This document shows positions 1 to 8,460 of a DNA stretch of 64,000 bases, piece by piece (within the stretch, counting starts at the first letter, position 1; each line of letters begins with the position of its first letter). A program made the translations under genes and the position numbers. Origin of the DNA: Gammaproteobacteria bacterium (GTDB taxonomy: Bacteria > Pseudomonadota > Gammaproteobacteria > Enterobacterales > Alteromonadaceae); contig JAAEZG010000008.1 in assembly GCA_018222985.1 (NCBI GenBank), positions 62,001-126,000 of the forward strand, in the 5' to 3' direction. Under the pieces are notes generated by a model that was not told where the DNA came from, did not search any database, and was given only the letters and a program-made list of their open reading frames with translations.

Positions 1-2
1 CG

Positions 3-374
3 GGTCAAGAAGACACTGCGCTGGAGAATATTCGCGCCTACAACGACGAGTTGGCACAAAAAATTGTCGACGAAATGTTCTTGTTCGAAAACCTTATGGA
101 CCTCGACGACCGCAGTATTCAGGTACTGCTACGGCAAATCGAAACCACCTCTCTGGTGGTGGCGCTCAAAGGTGCCGACGATGGCTTGGTCGAGAAATTC
201 TTGCGCAATATGTCGCAGCGTGCAGCGCAGCTTATTCGCGAAGAGATGGAAACTCGTGGGCCTATTCGTGTTTCACAGGTTGAAAGCGAGCAGAAGGCAA
301 TTCTGCAAGTGGTTCGTCGCTTGGCCGACTCGGGCGAAATTGTGTTGAGTAGTGGTGATGATGCCTTCGTCTAA
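3..374 (+). CDS. fliG: Flagellar motor switch protein FliG, C-terminal part
   Basis: The reading frame is open from the window edge, so this is the last ~123 residues of FliG. FliG forms the upper part of the C-ring and meets the stator to generate torque. The segment FENLMDLDDRSIQ matches the charged torque helix of the C-terminal domain (the region of the Asp pair and Arg that interact with MotA), and the tail continues the FliG armadillo fold (RGPIRVSQVE, VRRLADSGEIVL). It overlaps the start of fliH, as expected in a fliEFGHIJ operon. The N-terminal and middle domains lie outside the window. Identity is secure; only completeness is unknown. Confidence 0.95.
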   Translation, partial: GQEDTALENIRAYNDELAQKIVDEMFLFENLMDLDDRSIQVLLRQIETTSLVVALKGADDGLVEKFLRNMSQRAAQLIREEMETRGPIRVSQVESEQKAILQVVRRLADSGEIVLSSGDDAFV

Positions 375-1044
375 TACCAACAACCAGTGGCGTAGCTGGA
401 ACATGGAGCCATTGGCCGCGAAGCAAAAACGCGATGCTAAACAACAGGCACAAGCCGATCAAGCTCAGTTTGATCAGCAAAGCGAGTTGCGCAAGCTCCG
501 CGAGGAAGCACGTCAACAAGCCTACGAAGAGGGCCTAAAGGCAGGCCGCGAAGCGGGTTACCAAGCTGGTCATGAAGAAGGCTTAAAAGTCGGCCGTGAA
601 GAAGGCTTAGCCGAGTATAGCGAACAGCTAAAAACCGCTTTGGCGCCGCTTGGCGAGTTAATTAAAGAAGCAGACGCAGCCGTACAGGGTATGGACGCGC
701 ATTTGTCAGAAAGTTTGCTGCAATTGGCATTAACGGTAGGCCGCCAGTTAGCTGGTGAAGCTCTTGACGCAAACCCAGAACAAGTATTAGAACTCATTCG
801 TGCCATTTTGCACGAAGACCCGATGCTTACGGAGAAGCCGGTGTTGTTGCTAAACCCAGACGACTTAGCCTTGGTAAAGCAGCACTTAGAACAAGAAATT
901 GCGGTGGTCGGCTGGAAGCTTCGCGCTGATGACCGTTTAGAACGCGGCGGTTGCCGTTTAATTAGCGCCAACGGTGAGCTAGACGCCACTATTGAAACCC
1001 GTTGGCAACGCATTGTGCATCAACTAAGAGGACGCCATGGCTAA
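358..1044 (+). CDS. fliH: Flagellar assembly protein FliH
   Basis: FliH binds and restrains the export ATPase FliI and docks it to the C-ring. About 228 residues are predicted. A Gln/Glu/Arg-rich N-terminal half is likely coiled coil and contains the family-typical glycine-repeat heptads ([19 protein letters not shown] region, residues ~50-80). It is followed by the conserved C-terminal domain with [13 protein letters not shown] codons at 352 and 355 are in frame, but the adjacent ATGs at 358/361 are the more likely starts. It overlaps fliG at its 5' end and fliI by 8 bp at its 3' end, implying translational coupling. Identification rests on position and composition as well as the domain. Confidence 0.9.
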   Translation: MMPSSNTNNQWRSWNMEPLAAKQKRDAKQQAQADQAQFDQQSELRKLREEARQQAYEEGLKAGREAGYQAGHEEGLKVGREEGLAEYSEQLKTALAPLGELIKEADAAVQGMDAHLSESLLQLALTVGRQLAGEALDANPEQVLELIRAILHEDPMLTEKPVLLLNPDDLALVKQHLEQEIAVVGWKLRADDRLERGGCRLISANGELDATIETRWQRIVHQLRGRHG

Positions 1045-2410
1045 CGCCCAGCAGCAACTCGACCAATGGCAGGTTACGCTTAACAGCGTGAATCAGCGTT
1101 TGCAGCACTTACCCCAGTGGTACATGTGCGGTCGATTGGTGCGCGCTACCGGCATGGTGTTAGAAGCCGTTGGCCTGAAGTTACCGGTGGGCAGCAGTTG
1201 CGTGATTGAGCTGCCACAACACGGCGAGGCCTTAGTCGAAGCCGAAGTGGTTGGCTTTGCTGGCGATATTACCTATTTAATGCCACTGGACGCGGTGCAG
1301 GGCTTAGTGCCAGGTGCACGTGTTATGCCACTGAACGATGGCCACAATGACAGCCGTCGCTTTCCGCTTGGTGAAAACTTGTTAGGCCGTGTGCTTGATG
1401 GCAGTGGACGTCCGCTTGATAACAAGCCACTACCCAAACAAGCAGATTATGGCTACTTGGCAACAAAAACCATTAACCCCATGCAACGCGCACCTATTGA
1501 TACCGCCATTGATGTGGGTATTCGCGCAATTAATGGTCTGTTAAGCGTGGGCCGCGGCCAGCGCATGGGCCTGTTTGCCGGTTCTGGTGTAGGTAAATCG
1601 GTATTGCTTGGCATGATGGCGCGCTTCACCAAAGCCGATGTGATTGTGGTTGGCTTAATTGGTGAACGTGGTCGCGAAGTGCAAGAATTTATTGACCATA
1701 TTTTAGGTGCAGAAGGCATGGCACGCTCGGTAGTGGTTGCCGCCCCTGCTGACGCTTCGCCGTTGCAACGTTTGCAAGGCGCCTCGTACGCAACCCGCTT
1801 AGCGGAAGATTTTCGCGATAAGGGCAAACATGTGCTGCTCATCATGGACTCGCTGACGCGTTTTGCTATGGCACAACGTGAAATAGCCCTCGCTATTGGC
1901 GAGCCTCCAGCAACCAAAGGCTATCCACCCAGCGTATTTGCAAAAATTCCCGCTTTAGTTGAGCGCACAGGTAATGGCGTACGTGGTGGCGGCTCAATTA
2001 CAGCGTTCTATACTGTATTAACCGAAGGTGATGACCAACAAGACCCCATTGCCGACTCAACCCGCGCAATTTTGGACGGTCACATTGTGTTGTCTCGCAA
2101 CTTAGCGGAAAGCGGTCATTACCCAGCTATCGATGTCGAGGCGTCAATTAGTCGCGTTATGCCGTCGGTGACCACGCTAGGGCACCAACAACAAGCCCAA
2201 CGGTTGAAAAAATTATTCTCTGTTTACCAGCGTAATCGCGACTTAATTAGCGTTGGGGCGTATAGCCCAGGGCACGACCCGTTACTTGACCAAGCGGTAC
2301 AAAAGTTTCCGCAAATAGAAGCTTATTTGCAGCAAAAAATGAACGACCAAGCACCCATTGATCAAGCACAACAACGCTTAACTGAATTAGTAGGAGGTTC
2401 GTCGTCATGA
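1037..2410 (+). CDS. fliI: Flagellum-specific export ATPase FliI
   Basis: This cytoplasmic ATPase energises unfolding and delivery of flagellar substrates to the type III export gate; it is homologous to the F1 beta subunit. The 457-residue length is normal. Visible features are Walker [15 protein letters not shown] (~residues 178-191), the [11 protein letters not shown] motif, Walker B-like [18 protein letters not shown], and the GYPPSVF and SGHYPAIDV segments characteristic of FliI/F1 ATPases. The start overlaps the fliH stop and its stop overlaps the fliJ ATG (ATGA). Distinguished from F1 subunits by the flagellar operon context and the [10 protein letters not shown] segment. Confidence 0.98.
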   Translation: MANAQQQLDQWQVTLNSVNQRLQHLPQWYMCGRLVRATGMVLEAVGLKLPVGSSCVIELPQHGEALVEAEVVGFAGDITYLMPLDAVQGLVPGARVMPLNDGHNDSRRFPLGENLLGRVLDGSGRPLDNKPLPKQADYGYLATKTINPMQRAPIDTAIDVGIRAINGLLSVGRGQRMGLFAGSGVGKSVLLGMMARFTKADVIVVGLIGERGREVQEFIDHILGAEGMARSVVVAAPADASPLQRLQGASYATRLAEDFRDKGKHVLLIMDSLTRFAMAQREIALAIGEPPATKGYPPSVFAKIPALVERTGNGVRGGGSITAFYTVLTEGDDQQDPIADSTRAILDGHIVLSRNLAESGHYPAIDVEASISRVMPSVTTLGHQQQAQRLKKLFSVYQRNRDLISVGAYSPGHDPLLDQAVQKFPQIEAYLQQKMNDQAPIDQAQQRLTELVGGSSS

Positions 2411-2853
2411 ATAGCGTCGTTCTTGCCCACTTAACCGAGCAAGCTGAAAAAGCACGCAACGAAGCAGCCAAATTATTGGCTGAAGAGCGTCAAAACAAGC
2501 AAAAAATTGCCCAACAACTGCAAACATTGCAGCAGTATCGCAATGACTATGCCGTGCAGCTGCAGCAGCAAATGCAAAGCGGCATTGCAACGCACTTATT
2601 GACCAATTATCGACACTTTTTGGCAAGCTTAGATCATGCCATTCAGCGTGCACAAAACGCGTTAGTAGACCAAGAAGGTAAAGTCGATAAAAGCCAACAA
2701 CTTTGGCAAACCAAACAACGTAAACTGGCTTCTTATGAAACGCTTGTCGACAGAAAACAAGCGGCCGCAATGAAGGTAGCTAACAAACGAGAACAAAAGT
2801 TAGCGGATGAACTTTCGTTAGCAATGTACATGCGCCAGCGCGGGCTGCGTTAG
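2407..2853 (+). CDS. fliJ: Flagellar export chaperone FliJ
   Basis: FliJ is the central stalk-like coiled-coil protein of the FliHIJ export ATPase complex and a chaperone escort. The 148-residue protein is almost entirely Gln/Lys/Glu/Ala-rich helix (for example [17 protein letters not shown]), consistent with two long antiparallel helices, with no membrane segment or signal. It starts within the fliI stop codon (ATGA). FliJ sequences diverge strongly, so the call depends on the coiled-coil character, the length and its fixed place between fliI and fliK. Confidence 0.9.
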   Translation: MNSVVLAHLTEQAEKARNEAAKLLAEERQNKQKIAQQLQTLQQYRNDYAVQLQQQMQSGIATHLLTNYRHFLASLDHAIQRAQNALVDQEGKVDKSQQLWQTKQRKLASYETLVDRKQAAAMKVANKREQKLADELSLAMYMRQRGLR

Positions 2854-2863
2854 GAGAAACAAG

Positions 2864-4096
2864 GTGAGCATGATGGTAAATTTCAATAATTTAGTGAATA
2901 CCGCATCAACTACCGCCAAAGGCGCGACCGCGGCAGACAATTCGGCTCCGGCGAATGGGTTCGCAGCGCTGTTCGCGGCGTTACAAAGCGATACCGGTGA
3001 GCTTGACCAAGCTCCTTCGCAAGCGCAATTGCAGCAGTTGGCACAAAACCTCAAAACGAGTGAGCACGAACAGCTTATTGAGCAGTCGGATTTAAGCCCA
3101 GAAGCTCTTGCGCAGCTACTAGCCCAATTGCAACAAGCGGTACAGCAAACTGCGCCTACAGCACCACAAGGTACTATGGCACAAGGTACAGTGGCACAAA
3201 GTGCTTTGACAACCCAGCAGGTTGTCACCAGCGTAGTTGCGCCAAACCAAATGTCACCGATGCAATTGCAAGCAGCACCACAGCAAACTGCTCAACAATT
3301 AGCTGAAGCATCGCCACAATTAACGGCAGGCCCTATGCTTAACGCCAAAGTTACCGAAACCGATAAACAAGGTCAGCCGCCGGTATTCACCACCCCGGTG
3401 ACGCCTCGTAACCCAGAGCAGACTGACGCTCGTGTTACCTCAGCACCAGTCGTTGCGAACTTGAAGCCAGCTGACCAAATAACCCCGATTGATGGCGCCC
3501 GCCCTGCACAAGTGCCCGCGCCAACCATGACTGCCAGTGTCATCATGATTGATGCGCCGATTGCGCAATCGGCGCAATCAACACAAGCAGCGCCTGCAAC
3601 ACCAAGTACTACCGCAGCTACCGCTTCTCTTGCGGCGCCAGTTGGCAGCCAAGCATGGGCAAACCAATTACAACAAAACGTGTTGCAAATGGTGATGCAC
3701 AACCAAAACGAAATGACTTTGCGCTTACATCCAGCCGAACTTGGCCCATTGCAAGTGCAACTGCGTATGGATGACACCACCGCACAGCTGAATATTTTGA
3801 CGCACAGCCAGCAAGTTCGCGGCGCACTTGAGCAAGCCTTACCGACGCTACGAGAGGCTTTAGCCAACCAAGGTATTCAGCTTGGTGAGTCGAACGTAAA
3901 TGATCAAGGCCAACAGTTCGCCCAACAACAAGCGCGACAACAAGCGCAGCAATGGGCTGCCAATGGGCAAAACAATGCACAAAATTTTGACGAAAATACT
4001 GTAGAAAGTTCGGAATCGGCCGAAAATACTGACATGGGCGAAAATTCTCGGCATACTGCCGCCGCCCCGAATGGTCAAGTCGATACCTTTGCTTAA
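2864..4096 (+). CDS. fliK: Flagellar hook-length control protein FliK
   Basis: FliK is a secreted molecular ruler that measures hook length and switches export specificity at FlhB. At 410 residues, it has a long low-complexity Ala/Gln/Thr/Pro-rich N-terminal and middle region and a conserved C-terminal Flg_hook domain (~residues 275-345: LRLHPAELGPLQVQLRM then RGALEQALPTLREAL). A Gln- and Asn-rich tail follows. The GTG at 2864 is preceded at 7 nt by AGGAG; in-frame ATGs at 2870/2873 are alternatives. The hydrophilic, repeat-like middle is expected for a ruler and probably varies between relatives. Confidence 0.93.
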   Translation: MSMMVNFNNLVNTASTTAKGATAADNSAPANGFAALFAALQSDTGELDQAPSQAQLQQLAQNLKTSEHEQLIEQSDLSPEALAQLLAQLQQAVQQTAPTAPQGTMAQGTVAQSALTTQQVVTSVVAPNQMSPMQLQAAPQQTAQQLAEASPQLTAGPMLNAKVTETDKQGQPPVFTTPVTPRNPEQTDARVTSAPVVANLKPADQITPIDGARPAQVPAPTMTASVIMIDAPIAQSAQSTQAAPATPSTTAATASLAAPVGSQAWANQLQQNVLQMVMHNQNEMTLRLHPAELGPLQVQLRMDDTTAQLNILTHSQQVRGALEQALPTLREALANQGIQLGESNVNDQGQQFAQQQARQQAQQWAANGQNNAQNFDENTVESSESAENTDMGENSRHTAAAPNGQVDTFA

Positions 4097-4100
4097 AACC

Positions 4101-4117
4101 AAGCCACTAGCTGGCTT
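4101..4117 (+). other. Small hairpin between fliK and fliL
   Basis: AAGCCA and TGGCTT form a 6-bp stem around a 5-nt loop. There is no T-run after it, so it is not a convincing terminator. It may be an mRNA-processing or attenuation element within the 64-bp fliK-fliL gap, or chance. Confidence 0.25.
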
Positions 4118-4160
4118 GATAAAACAAAGGCTTAGCTGATAAAGAACGAAGGAATATATC

Positions 4161-4652
4161 ATGGCGCGTAAAAACGACACACAGGCAGCTCCTAGCGGAA
4201 ACAATTCGCCGATTATGCTGATTATTTTGATATTGGTGCTCGTGCTCATTGGCGCAAACACCTATTTACTGTGGGATACGCGTAATTTAGCTGCTGCATC
4301 AGCTATGGGCGCGACACCGCCCGAACCAGAGCCGACAGACCCAGTATTTTTATCTATTCAGCCATTTACGGTGAACTTAGCTAGCGATCAGTTTGGCCCA
4401 CGGTTGTTATACGCAGGGTTAACGCTTGAAGTGCCTAGCGAGCAAGTAAAAACCACGTTAATGAAGAACATGCCACAGATACGCAACCGCTTGTTAGTGC
4501 TATTGTCAGGCCAACAAGCTGAACAAATTGCGCAATCTGAAGGCAAGAAAATTCTAGCAAAAAGCATTATGGACTCGTTAAGCGCACCTTATCAGGGCGA
4601 CGAAGCGTTAGTCATCAATGACGTACTGTTTACTGAATTCATCGTTCAGTAA
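4161..4652 (+). CDS. fliL: Flagellar basal body-associated protein FliL
   Basis: FliL is a single-pass inner-membrane protein with a periplasmic domain that rings the stator and supports torque or swarming. Seen here are a short charged cytoplasmic N-terminus, one membrane helix at ~residues 18-38 (PIMLIILILVLVLIGAN), a Pro/Glu linker (PPEPEPTDP), and the FliL domain ending with FTEFIVQ, the usual FliL terminus. The 163-residue length is normal. It lies between fliK and fliM as in most gammaproteobacterial operons. Confidence 0.95.
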   Translation: MARKNDTQAAPSGNNSPIMLIILILVLVLIGANTYLLWDTRNLAAASAMGATPPEPEPTDPVFLSIQPFTVNLASDQFGPRLLYAGLTLEVPSEQVKTTLMKNMPQIRNRLLVLLSGQQAEQIAQSEGKKILAKSIMDSLSAPYQGDEALVINDVLFTEFIVQ

Positions 4653-4673
4653 CGTGAACAAACAAGAGCAATC

Positions 4674-5789
4674 ATGAGTAACGGACACCAACTGTCACAA
4701 GAAGAGCTTGATGCATTATTAGCCGGCATTGTTGACGACGATGCATCTGGCGATACCAATACCGCAGCTGCCCCCGCGGCAGATGTGGGTGTTGATGCGC
4801 TTGTTCAAAAGCCAAAACGCAAAGTGACGCAACAACCTTTTGACCCCGGTTCGCAAGCTCGAATTGTCCGTGAACGTTTGCACACCCTTGAAGTCATTAA
4901 CGAGCGCTTTGCACGACAGTTTCGTATGAACTTGTTTAACTTATTGCGCCGTAACGCGGATATTACGGTTGAGTCGGTCAAATACCAACGTTTTAGTGAC
5001 TTTGCCGACGCCACGCCTACGCCGACTAACTTAAACATTATTTCGATGAAACCGTTGCGTGGCAGTGCCTTGGTGGTATTCCCCCACGCGCTCGTTTCAA
5101 TGATTGTCGAGAACTTGTTTGGTGGCGATGGCCGCTTTATGACGCGTAACGAAGCCCGTGAATTCACCGGTACCGAGCAGCGAATTATCAACCGAGTGCT
5201 TAACTTAGCCATCGATGCTTACCAAGAGTCGTGGCGCGCGGTACACCCGCTTGAAATTAGTTACATTCGCTCAGAAATGCAGCCAAAGTTTGCCGCAATC
5301 ACGAGCTCGCCTAGTGAAATTGTCGTGACCACCACCTTCCATTTAGAAGTGGGTAACCTCGACAGTAACTTTAAAATTTGTATGCCATACGCCATGGTTG
5401 AGCCACTACGCGACAAGCTCACCAACTTGCGTGCTGACATTGGCGGTAATAGCAATGATAAAGCCTGGCGCCAGCGTATTACCCATGAGCTACAAGCGTC
5501 GAGTGTCGAACTTATTGCTAACTTTGTGGATATTCCCATGCGTATTCCGCAAGTCATGTCACTTAAGCCTGGCGACGTGCTACCCATTGAGCTGCCAGAA
5601 ACGGTCACCGCCACCGTGAACGCATTGCCCATTATGGAATGTGAATTTGGTAGCTTAAATGACAATCGCGCACTTAAAGTGAAGCGATTGCTTGAAAATC
5701 ACCGCTTTCCGCAGTCACTAATGCGCGAACGCAACAAAGGCGGCATTTTTACCCCAATGCGCGCAAAGGAGTCCTCTGATGACGAATAA
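4674..5789 (+). CDS. fliM: Flagellar motor switch protein FliM
   Basis: FliM forms the middle of the C-ring and binds phosphorylated CheY to reverse rotation. The N-terminal peptide LSQEELDALLAGI is the CheY-P docking motif. The middle CheC-like domain spans ~residues 50-240, and the C-terminal SpoA domain (~residues 255-330) includes MRIPQVMSLKPGDVLPIELP. Length is 371 residues, slightly longer than the E. coli protein, with an acidic tail. It overlaps fliN by 11 bp. An intact CheY-binding peptide shows that this motor is built to be chemotaxis-controlled, although no che gene is in the window. Confidence 0.97.
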   Translation: MSNGHQLSQEELDALLAGIVDDDASGDTNTAAAPAADVGVDALVQKPKRKVTQQPFDPGSQARIVRERLHTLEVINERFARQFRMNLFNLLRRNADITVESVKYQRFSDFADATPTPTNLNIISMKPLRGSALVVFPHALVSMIVENLFGGDGRFMTRNEAREFTGTEQRIINRVLNLAIDAYQESWRAVHPLEISYIRSEMQPKFAAITSSPSEIVVTTTFHLEVGNLDSNFKICMPYAMVEPLRDKLTNLRADIGGNSNDKAWRQRITHELQASSVELIANFVDIPMRIPQVMSLKPGDVLPIELPETVTATVNALPIMECEFGSLNDNRALKVKRLLENHRFPQSLMRERNKGGIFTPMRAKESSDDE

Positions 5790-6183
5790 AGACAACGTAA
5801 CCCCAGATAATGAACAAGATCCGTGGGCTGACGCGTTAGACGAAGAAACTGGTGCTGCCGCTGATGAAAATGCCAACAGCGTGTTCAAGCCACTAGAAAG
5901 TTCAGCTGCCGCTAGTTCAATGAACGAACTGGATATCATTATGGATATTCCAGTGAAACTAAGTGTTGAACTGGGCCGCACACGCATTACTATTAAACAG
6001 CTGCTAGAATTAGCGCAGGGTTCAGTCGTTGAGCTTGATGGCTTAGCTGGTGAGCCAATGGACATTTTGATTAACGGATACTTAATAGCACAAGGCGAAG
6101 TGGTTGTTTTAGATGACAAATACGGTATTCGTATTACCGAAATTGTCACGCCGTCAGAACGCGTACAAAAACTAAATCGATGA
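5779..6183 (+). CDS. fliN: Flagellar motor switch protein FliN
   Basis: FliN is the lowest C-ring component and also captures FliH. Of 134 residues, the first ~50 are acidic and low complexity; the remainder is the SpoA domain with MDIPVKLSVELGRTRITI and LNINGYLIAQGEVVV-like sequence ending in the canonical GIRITEIVTPSERV. It starts inside fliM and its TGA overlaps the fliO ATG by four bases, so fliM-fliN-fliO are probably translationally coupled. Confidence 0.97.
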   Translation: MTNKDNVTPDNEQDPWADALDEETGAAADENANSVFKPLESSAAASSMNELDIIMDIPVKLSVELGRTRITIKQLLELAQGSVVELDGLAGEPMDILINGYLIAQGEVVVLDDKYGIRITEIVTPSERVQKLNR

Positions 6184-6551
6184 ACGAAACATCTACAGCA
6201 GAACTTGATACAGGCCTTGCATTACTGGGCCAAGTAACCTTAGTGCTGATATTAATTATCGGTATTATTTTGCTGTGTGCGTGGCTCTTTAGAAAAATTA
6301 ACGGTACGTCATTTAGTCACTCGAAATTACTGCATGTTGTTGGTTCTGTTGCTGTTGGGCAGCGCGAGCGCGTCGTCATTGTTGAGGTAAATAATACCTG
6401 GCTAGTGCTTGGCGTCGCTTCGGGTCAAGTAACCAAACTGCATGAATTACCAGCGCAAGAAAGCCCAGAGCCGCAATTAAATAGCTTTGCCGCGCGCTTT
6501 TCGCAAGCCCTCAATAAAACTTCAGCTAAGCCAACCGAAGAGGCCAAATAA
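6180..6551 (+). CDS. fliO: Flagellar biosynthesis protein FliO
   Basis: FliO is a small bitopic inner-membrane protein that helps assemble the FliP pore ring of the export gate. The 123-residue product has one strong membrane helix at ~residues 13-36 ([18 protein letters not shown]) followed by a cytoplasmic domain with the family-typical [21 protein letters not shown]. Start and stop overlap fliN (ATGA) and fliP (TAATG). FliO is poorly conserved, so operon position supports the name. Confidence 0.92.
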   Translation: MNETSTAELDTGLALLGQVTLVLILIIGIILLCAWLFRKINGTSFSHSKLLHVVGSVAVGQRERVVIVEVNNTWLVLGVASGQVTKLHELPAQESPEPQLNSFAARFSQALNKTSAKPTEEAK

Positions 6552-7294
6552 TGCGTACTGTTTGGCTTGTTGTGGTGACTCTTGCCGTTTTTATCGCTCC
6601 TTTAGATGCCCTCGCGCAGTCTATTCCCGGTGTATTGGTTGAGCCCACTGAAAATGGCGGCCAGCAGTGGTCATTGTCGCTGCAAACCTTACTATTTTTA
6701 ACCAGCCTTACATTCTTGCCGGCCGTCATTTTAATGATGACCTGTTTTGTGCGGCTCATTATTGTGTTTGGTTTGCTGCGTACCGCAATGGGTACGCAGT
6801 CAGCACCACCGAATCAGGTGCTACTTGGGCTCGCGTTATTTCTAACGTTTTTTATTATGGCGCCGGTATTTAACCAAATTTACGACATCGCGTGGCTGCC
6901 ATTTAGCCAAGACGCCATAGATTTTCCACAATTTTTAGAACTTGCTTCAGGCCCAATGCGTGAGTTTATGCTAGCCCAAACGCGCGAACCCGACTTGGCT
7001 TTGTTTGCCGGCTTAGCCGACGTTGGCCCCATGGCCACACCTCAAGACGTACCGTTTCATGTGTTGGTGCCATCATTTGTCACCAGCGAACTGAAAACCG
7101 CGTTTCAAATTGGTTTTACTATTTTTATTCCATTCTTAATTATCGACTTAGTAGTAGCCAGTGTGCTTATGGCGCTAGGTATGATGATGGTTCCGCCCGC
7201 CACGATTTCTTTACCGTTTAAACTGATGTTGTTTGTATTGGTTGACGGTTGGCAGCTACTTATTGGCTCGCTTGCAGCCAGCTTTTACGTGTAG
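6551..7294 (+). CDS. fliP: Flagellar export gate protein FliP
   Basis: FliP is the main pore-forming subunit of the FliPQR export gate. At 247 residues it has a cleavable signal peptide (ends near PLDALAQS), then four membrane segments. Diagnostic stretches are [38 protein letters not shown] and [18 protein letters not shown]. The start codon overlaps the fliO stop. This is one of the most conserved flagellar proteins and the assignment is secure. Confidence 0.98.
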   Translation: MRTVWLVVVTLAVFIAPLDALAQSIPGVLVEPTENGGQQWSLSLQTLLFLTSLTFLPAVILMMTCFVRLIIVFGLLRTAMGTQSAPPNQVLLGLALFLTFFIMAPVFNQIYDIAWLPFSQDAIDFPQFLELASGPMREFMLAQTREPDLALFAGLADVGPMATPQDVPFHVLVPSFVTSELKTAFQIGFTIFIPFLIIDLVVASVLMALGMMMVPPATISLPFKLMLFVLVDGWQLLIGSLAASFYV

Positions 7295-7303
7295 GGGGCG
7301 CCA

Positions 7304-7573
7304 ATGACTCCTGAAACGGTCATGACCATTGCCTATCAAGCCATGCTGCTATGCGTGTATTTGGCCGGCCCACTGCTGTTGACTGCGTTGTTGCTTGGCT
7401 TGTTGATCAGCTTATTTCAGGCCGCCACCCAAATTAACGAAATGACCCTGAGTTTTATTCCCAAAATTTTGGGTGTACTTGCGGTACTGGTATTAATCGG
7501 CCCCTATTTACTGCAGCTTATTATTGATTTCACCACGCGGTTATTTACCAATATTCCGTCCATGATTCAATAA
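7304..7573 (+). CDS. fliQ: Flagellar export gate protein FliQ
   Basis: FliQ is an 89-residue, two-helix membrane protein of the FliPQR gate. Helices span ~residues 15-40 and 52-78, with the conserved link FQAATQINEMTLSFIPK between them. Length and topology match the family. It lies 9 bp after fliP and 11 bp before fliR. Confidence 0.97.
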   Translation: MTPETVMTIAYQAMLLCVYLAGPLLLTALLLGLLISLFQAATQINEMTLSFIPKILGVLAVLVLIGPYLLQLIIDFTTRLFTNIPSMIQ

Positions 7574-7584
7574 CGGAGCCGCGC

Positions 7585-8364
7585 ATGATCACGGTCACCT
7601 TTGCGCAACTTCAAGAATGGATCAGCCTATTTTTATGGCCGTTCTGCCGCTTTAGCGGTTTGTTGCTTATTGCACCGGTATTTAGCCACTCAAGCTTACC
7701 GAACCGCGTCAAACTGGGCCTGGCGCTTATATTTAGCATTATTATTGGCCCTGTACTGCCACCACTTCCAGACATTCCGCTGTTTTCATGGGCAAGCTTC
7801 GGCATCATTGTTGAACAAATCATTATTGGCGTTGCTATTGGCTTAGTGGTGCAGGTGGTTTTTGCTGCCGTGCAGGCCGCTGGTGAGTATATTGGCTTAC
7901 AAATGGGCCTTGCCTTTGCCACCTTCTTTTCGCCCGACAGTGGCGCAAACACCATGATTTTATCGCGTGTGTTTTACACCTTCGCTATTTTGATGTTTCT
8001 CGCCATTGACGGCCACCTGATCATGCTAGAAATTCTCGCCCGTTCATTCGAATTTCTACCCATCGGCACATTAGGTTTAAATGCGGGTGCATTCGAGCAA
8101 GTTGCCCGCTTTGGTATGGTGGTGTTCAGCTCTGGAATATTGCTAGCGTTGCCGGTTTTTGGTGCGCTGCTTATCGTCAACTTAACCTTGGGTATTTTGA
8201 ACCGCTCGGCCCCGCAGTTAACGGTATTTTCGGTCGGTTTCCCTATGTCGTTAACCTTGGGATTAGTGCTGATGACAGTGCTTACAACTGAGTTGGGGGG
8301 TTACTTACAACGCTTGTTCCGACTCGGCCTCAACATGGTCGAACAAGTGCTTCTCGCGATGTGA
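7585..8364 (+). CDS. fliR: Flagellar export gate protein FliR
   Basis: FliR is the single-copy subunit of the FliPQR gate and contacts FlhB. The 259-residue protein is hydrophobic with about six membrane segments. Family-typical segments include EYIGLQMGLAFATFFSP, the GILNRSAPQLTVFSVGFP stretch and LGILLALP-like sequence. In many relatives flhB follows directly; here fliR is the last plus-strand gene and the next gene (flgL) converges on it. flhB and flhA are not in this window. Confidence 0.97.
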   Translation: MITVTFAQLQEWISLFLWPFCRFSGLLLIAPVFSHSSLPNRVKLGLALIFSIIIGPVLPPLPDIPLFSWASFGIIVEQIIIGVAIGLVVQVVFAAVQAAGEYIGLQMGLAFATFFSPDSGANTMILSRVFYTFAILMFLAIDGHLIMLEILARSFEFLPIGTLGLNAGAFEQVARFGMVVFSSGILLALPVFGALLIVNLTLGILNRSAPQLTVFSVGFPMSLTLGLVLMTVLTTELGGYLQRLFRLGLNMVEQVLLAM

Positions 8365-8369
8365 GAGCT

Positions 8370-8460
8370 AGAGCGATAGCAGCTATTAGATATCGGATAT
8401 CAGCGCCGATGCTCCAAGCGCCATCTCTGATATCTGTTAGCTAATATCTTCTGTTGCTCT
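8370..8460. repeat. 91-bp imperfect inverted repeat between fliR and flgL
   Basis: Positions 8370-8403 and 8427-8460 are 34-nt arms that match as inverted repeats at 27 of 34 positions, around a 23-nt centre. The arms are built from GATATC/TATTAG-type words. The right arm ends at the first base of the flgL stop codon. Positions 8382-8404 match the reverse complement of 46690-46712 at 21 of 23 positions, so the unit is dispersed. It may work as a bidirectional terminator for the convergent operons, but there is no clean T-tract. A REP- or MITE-like element is the best description. Confidence 0.7.
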
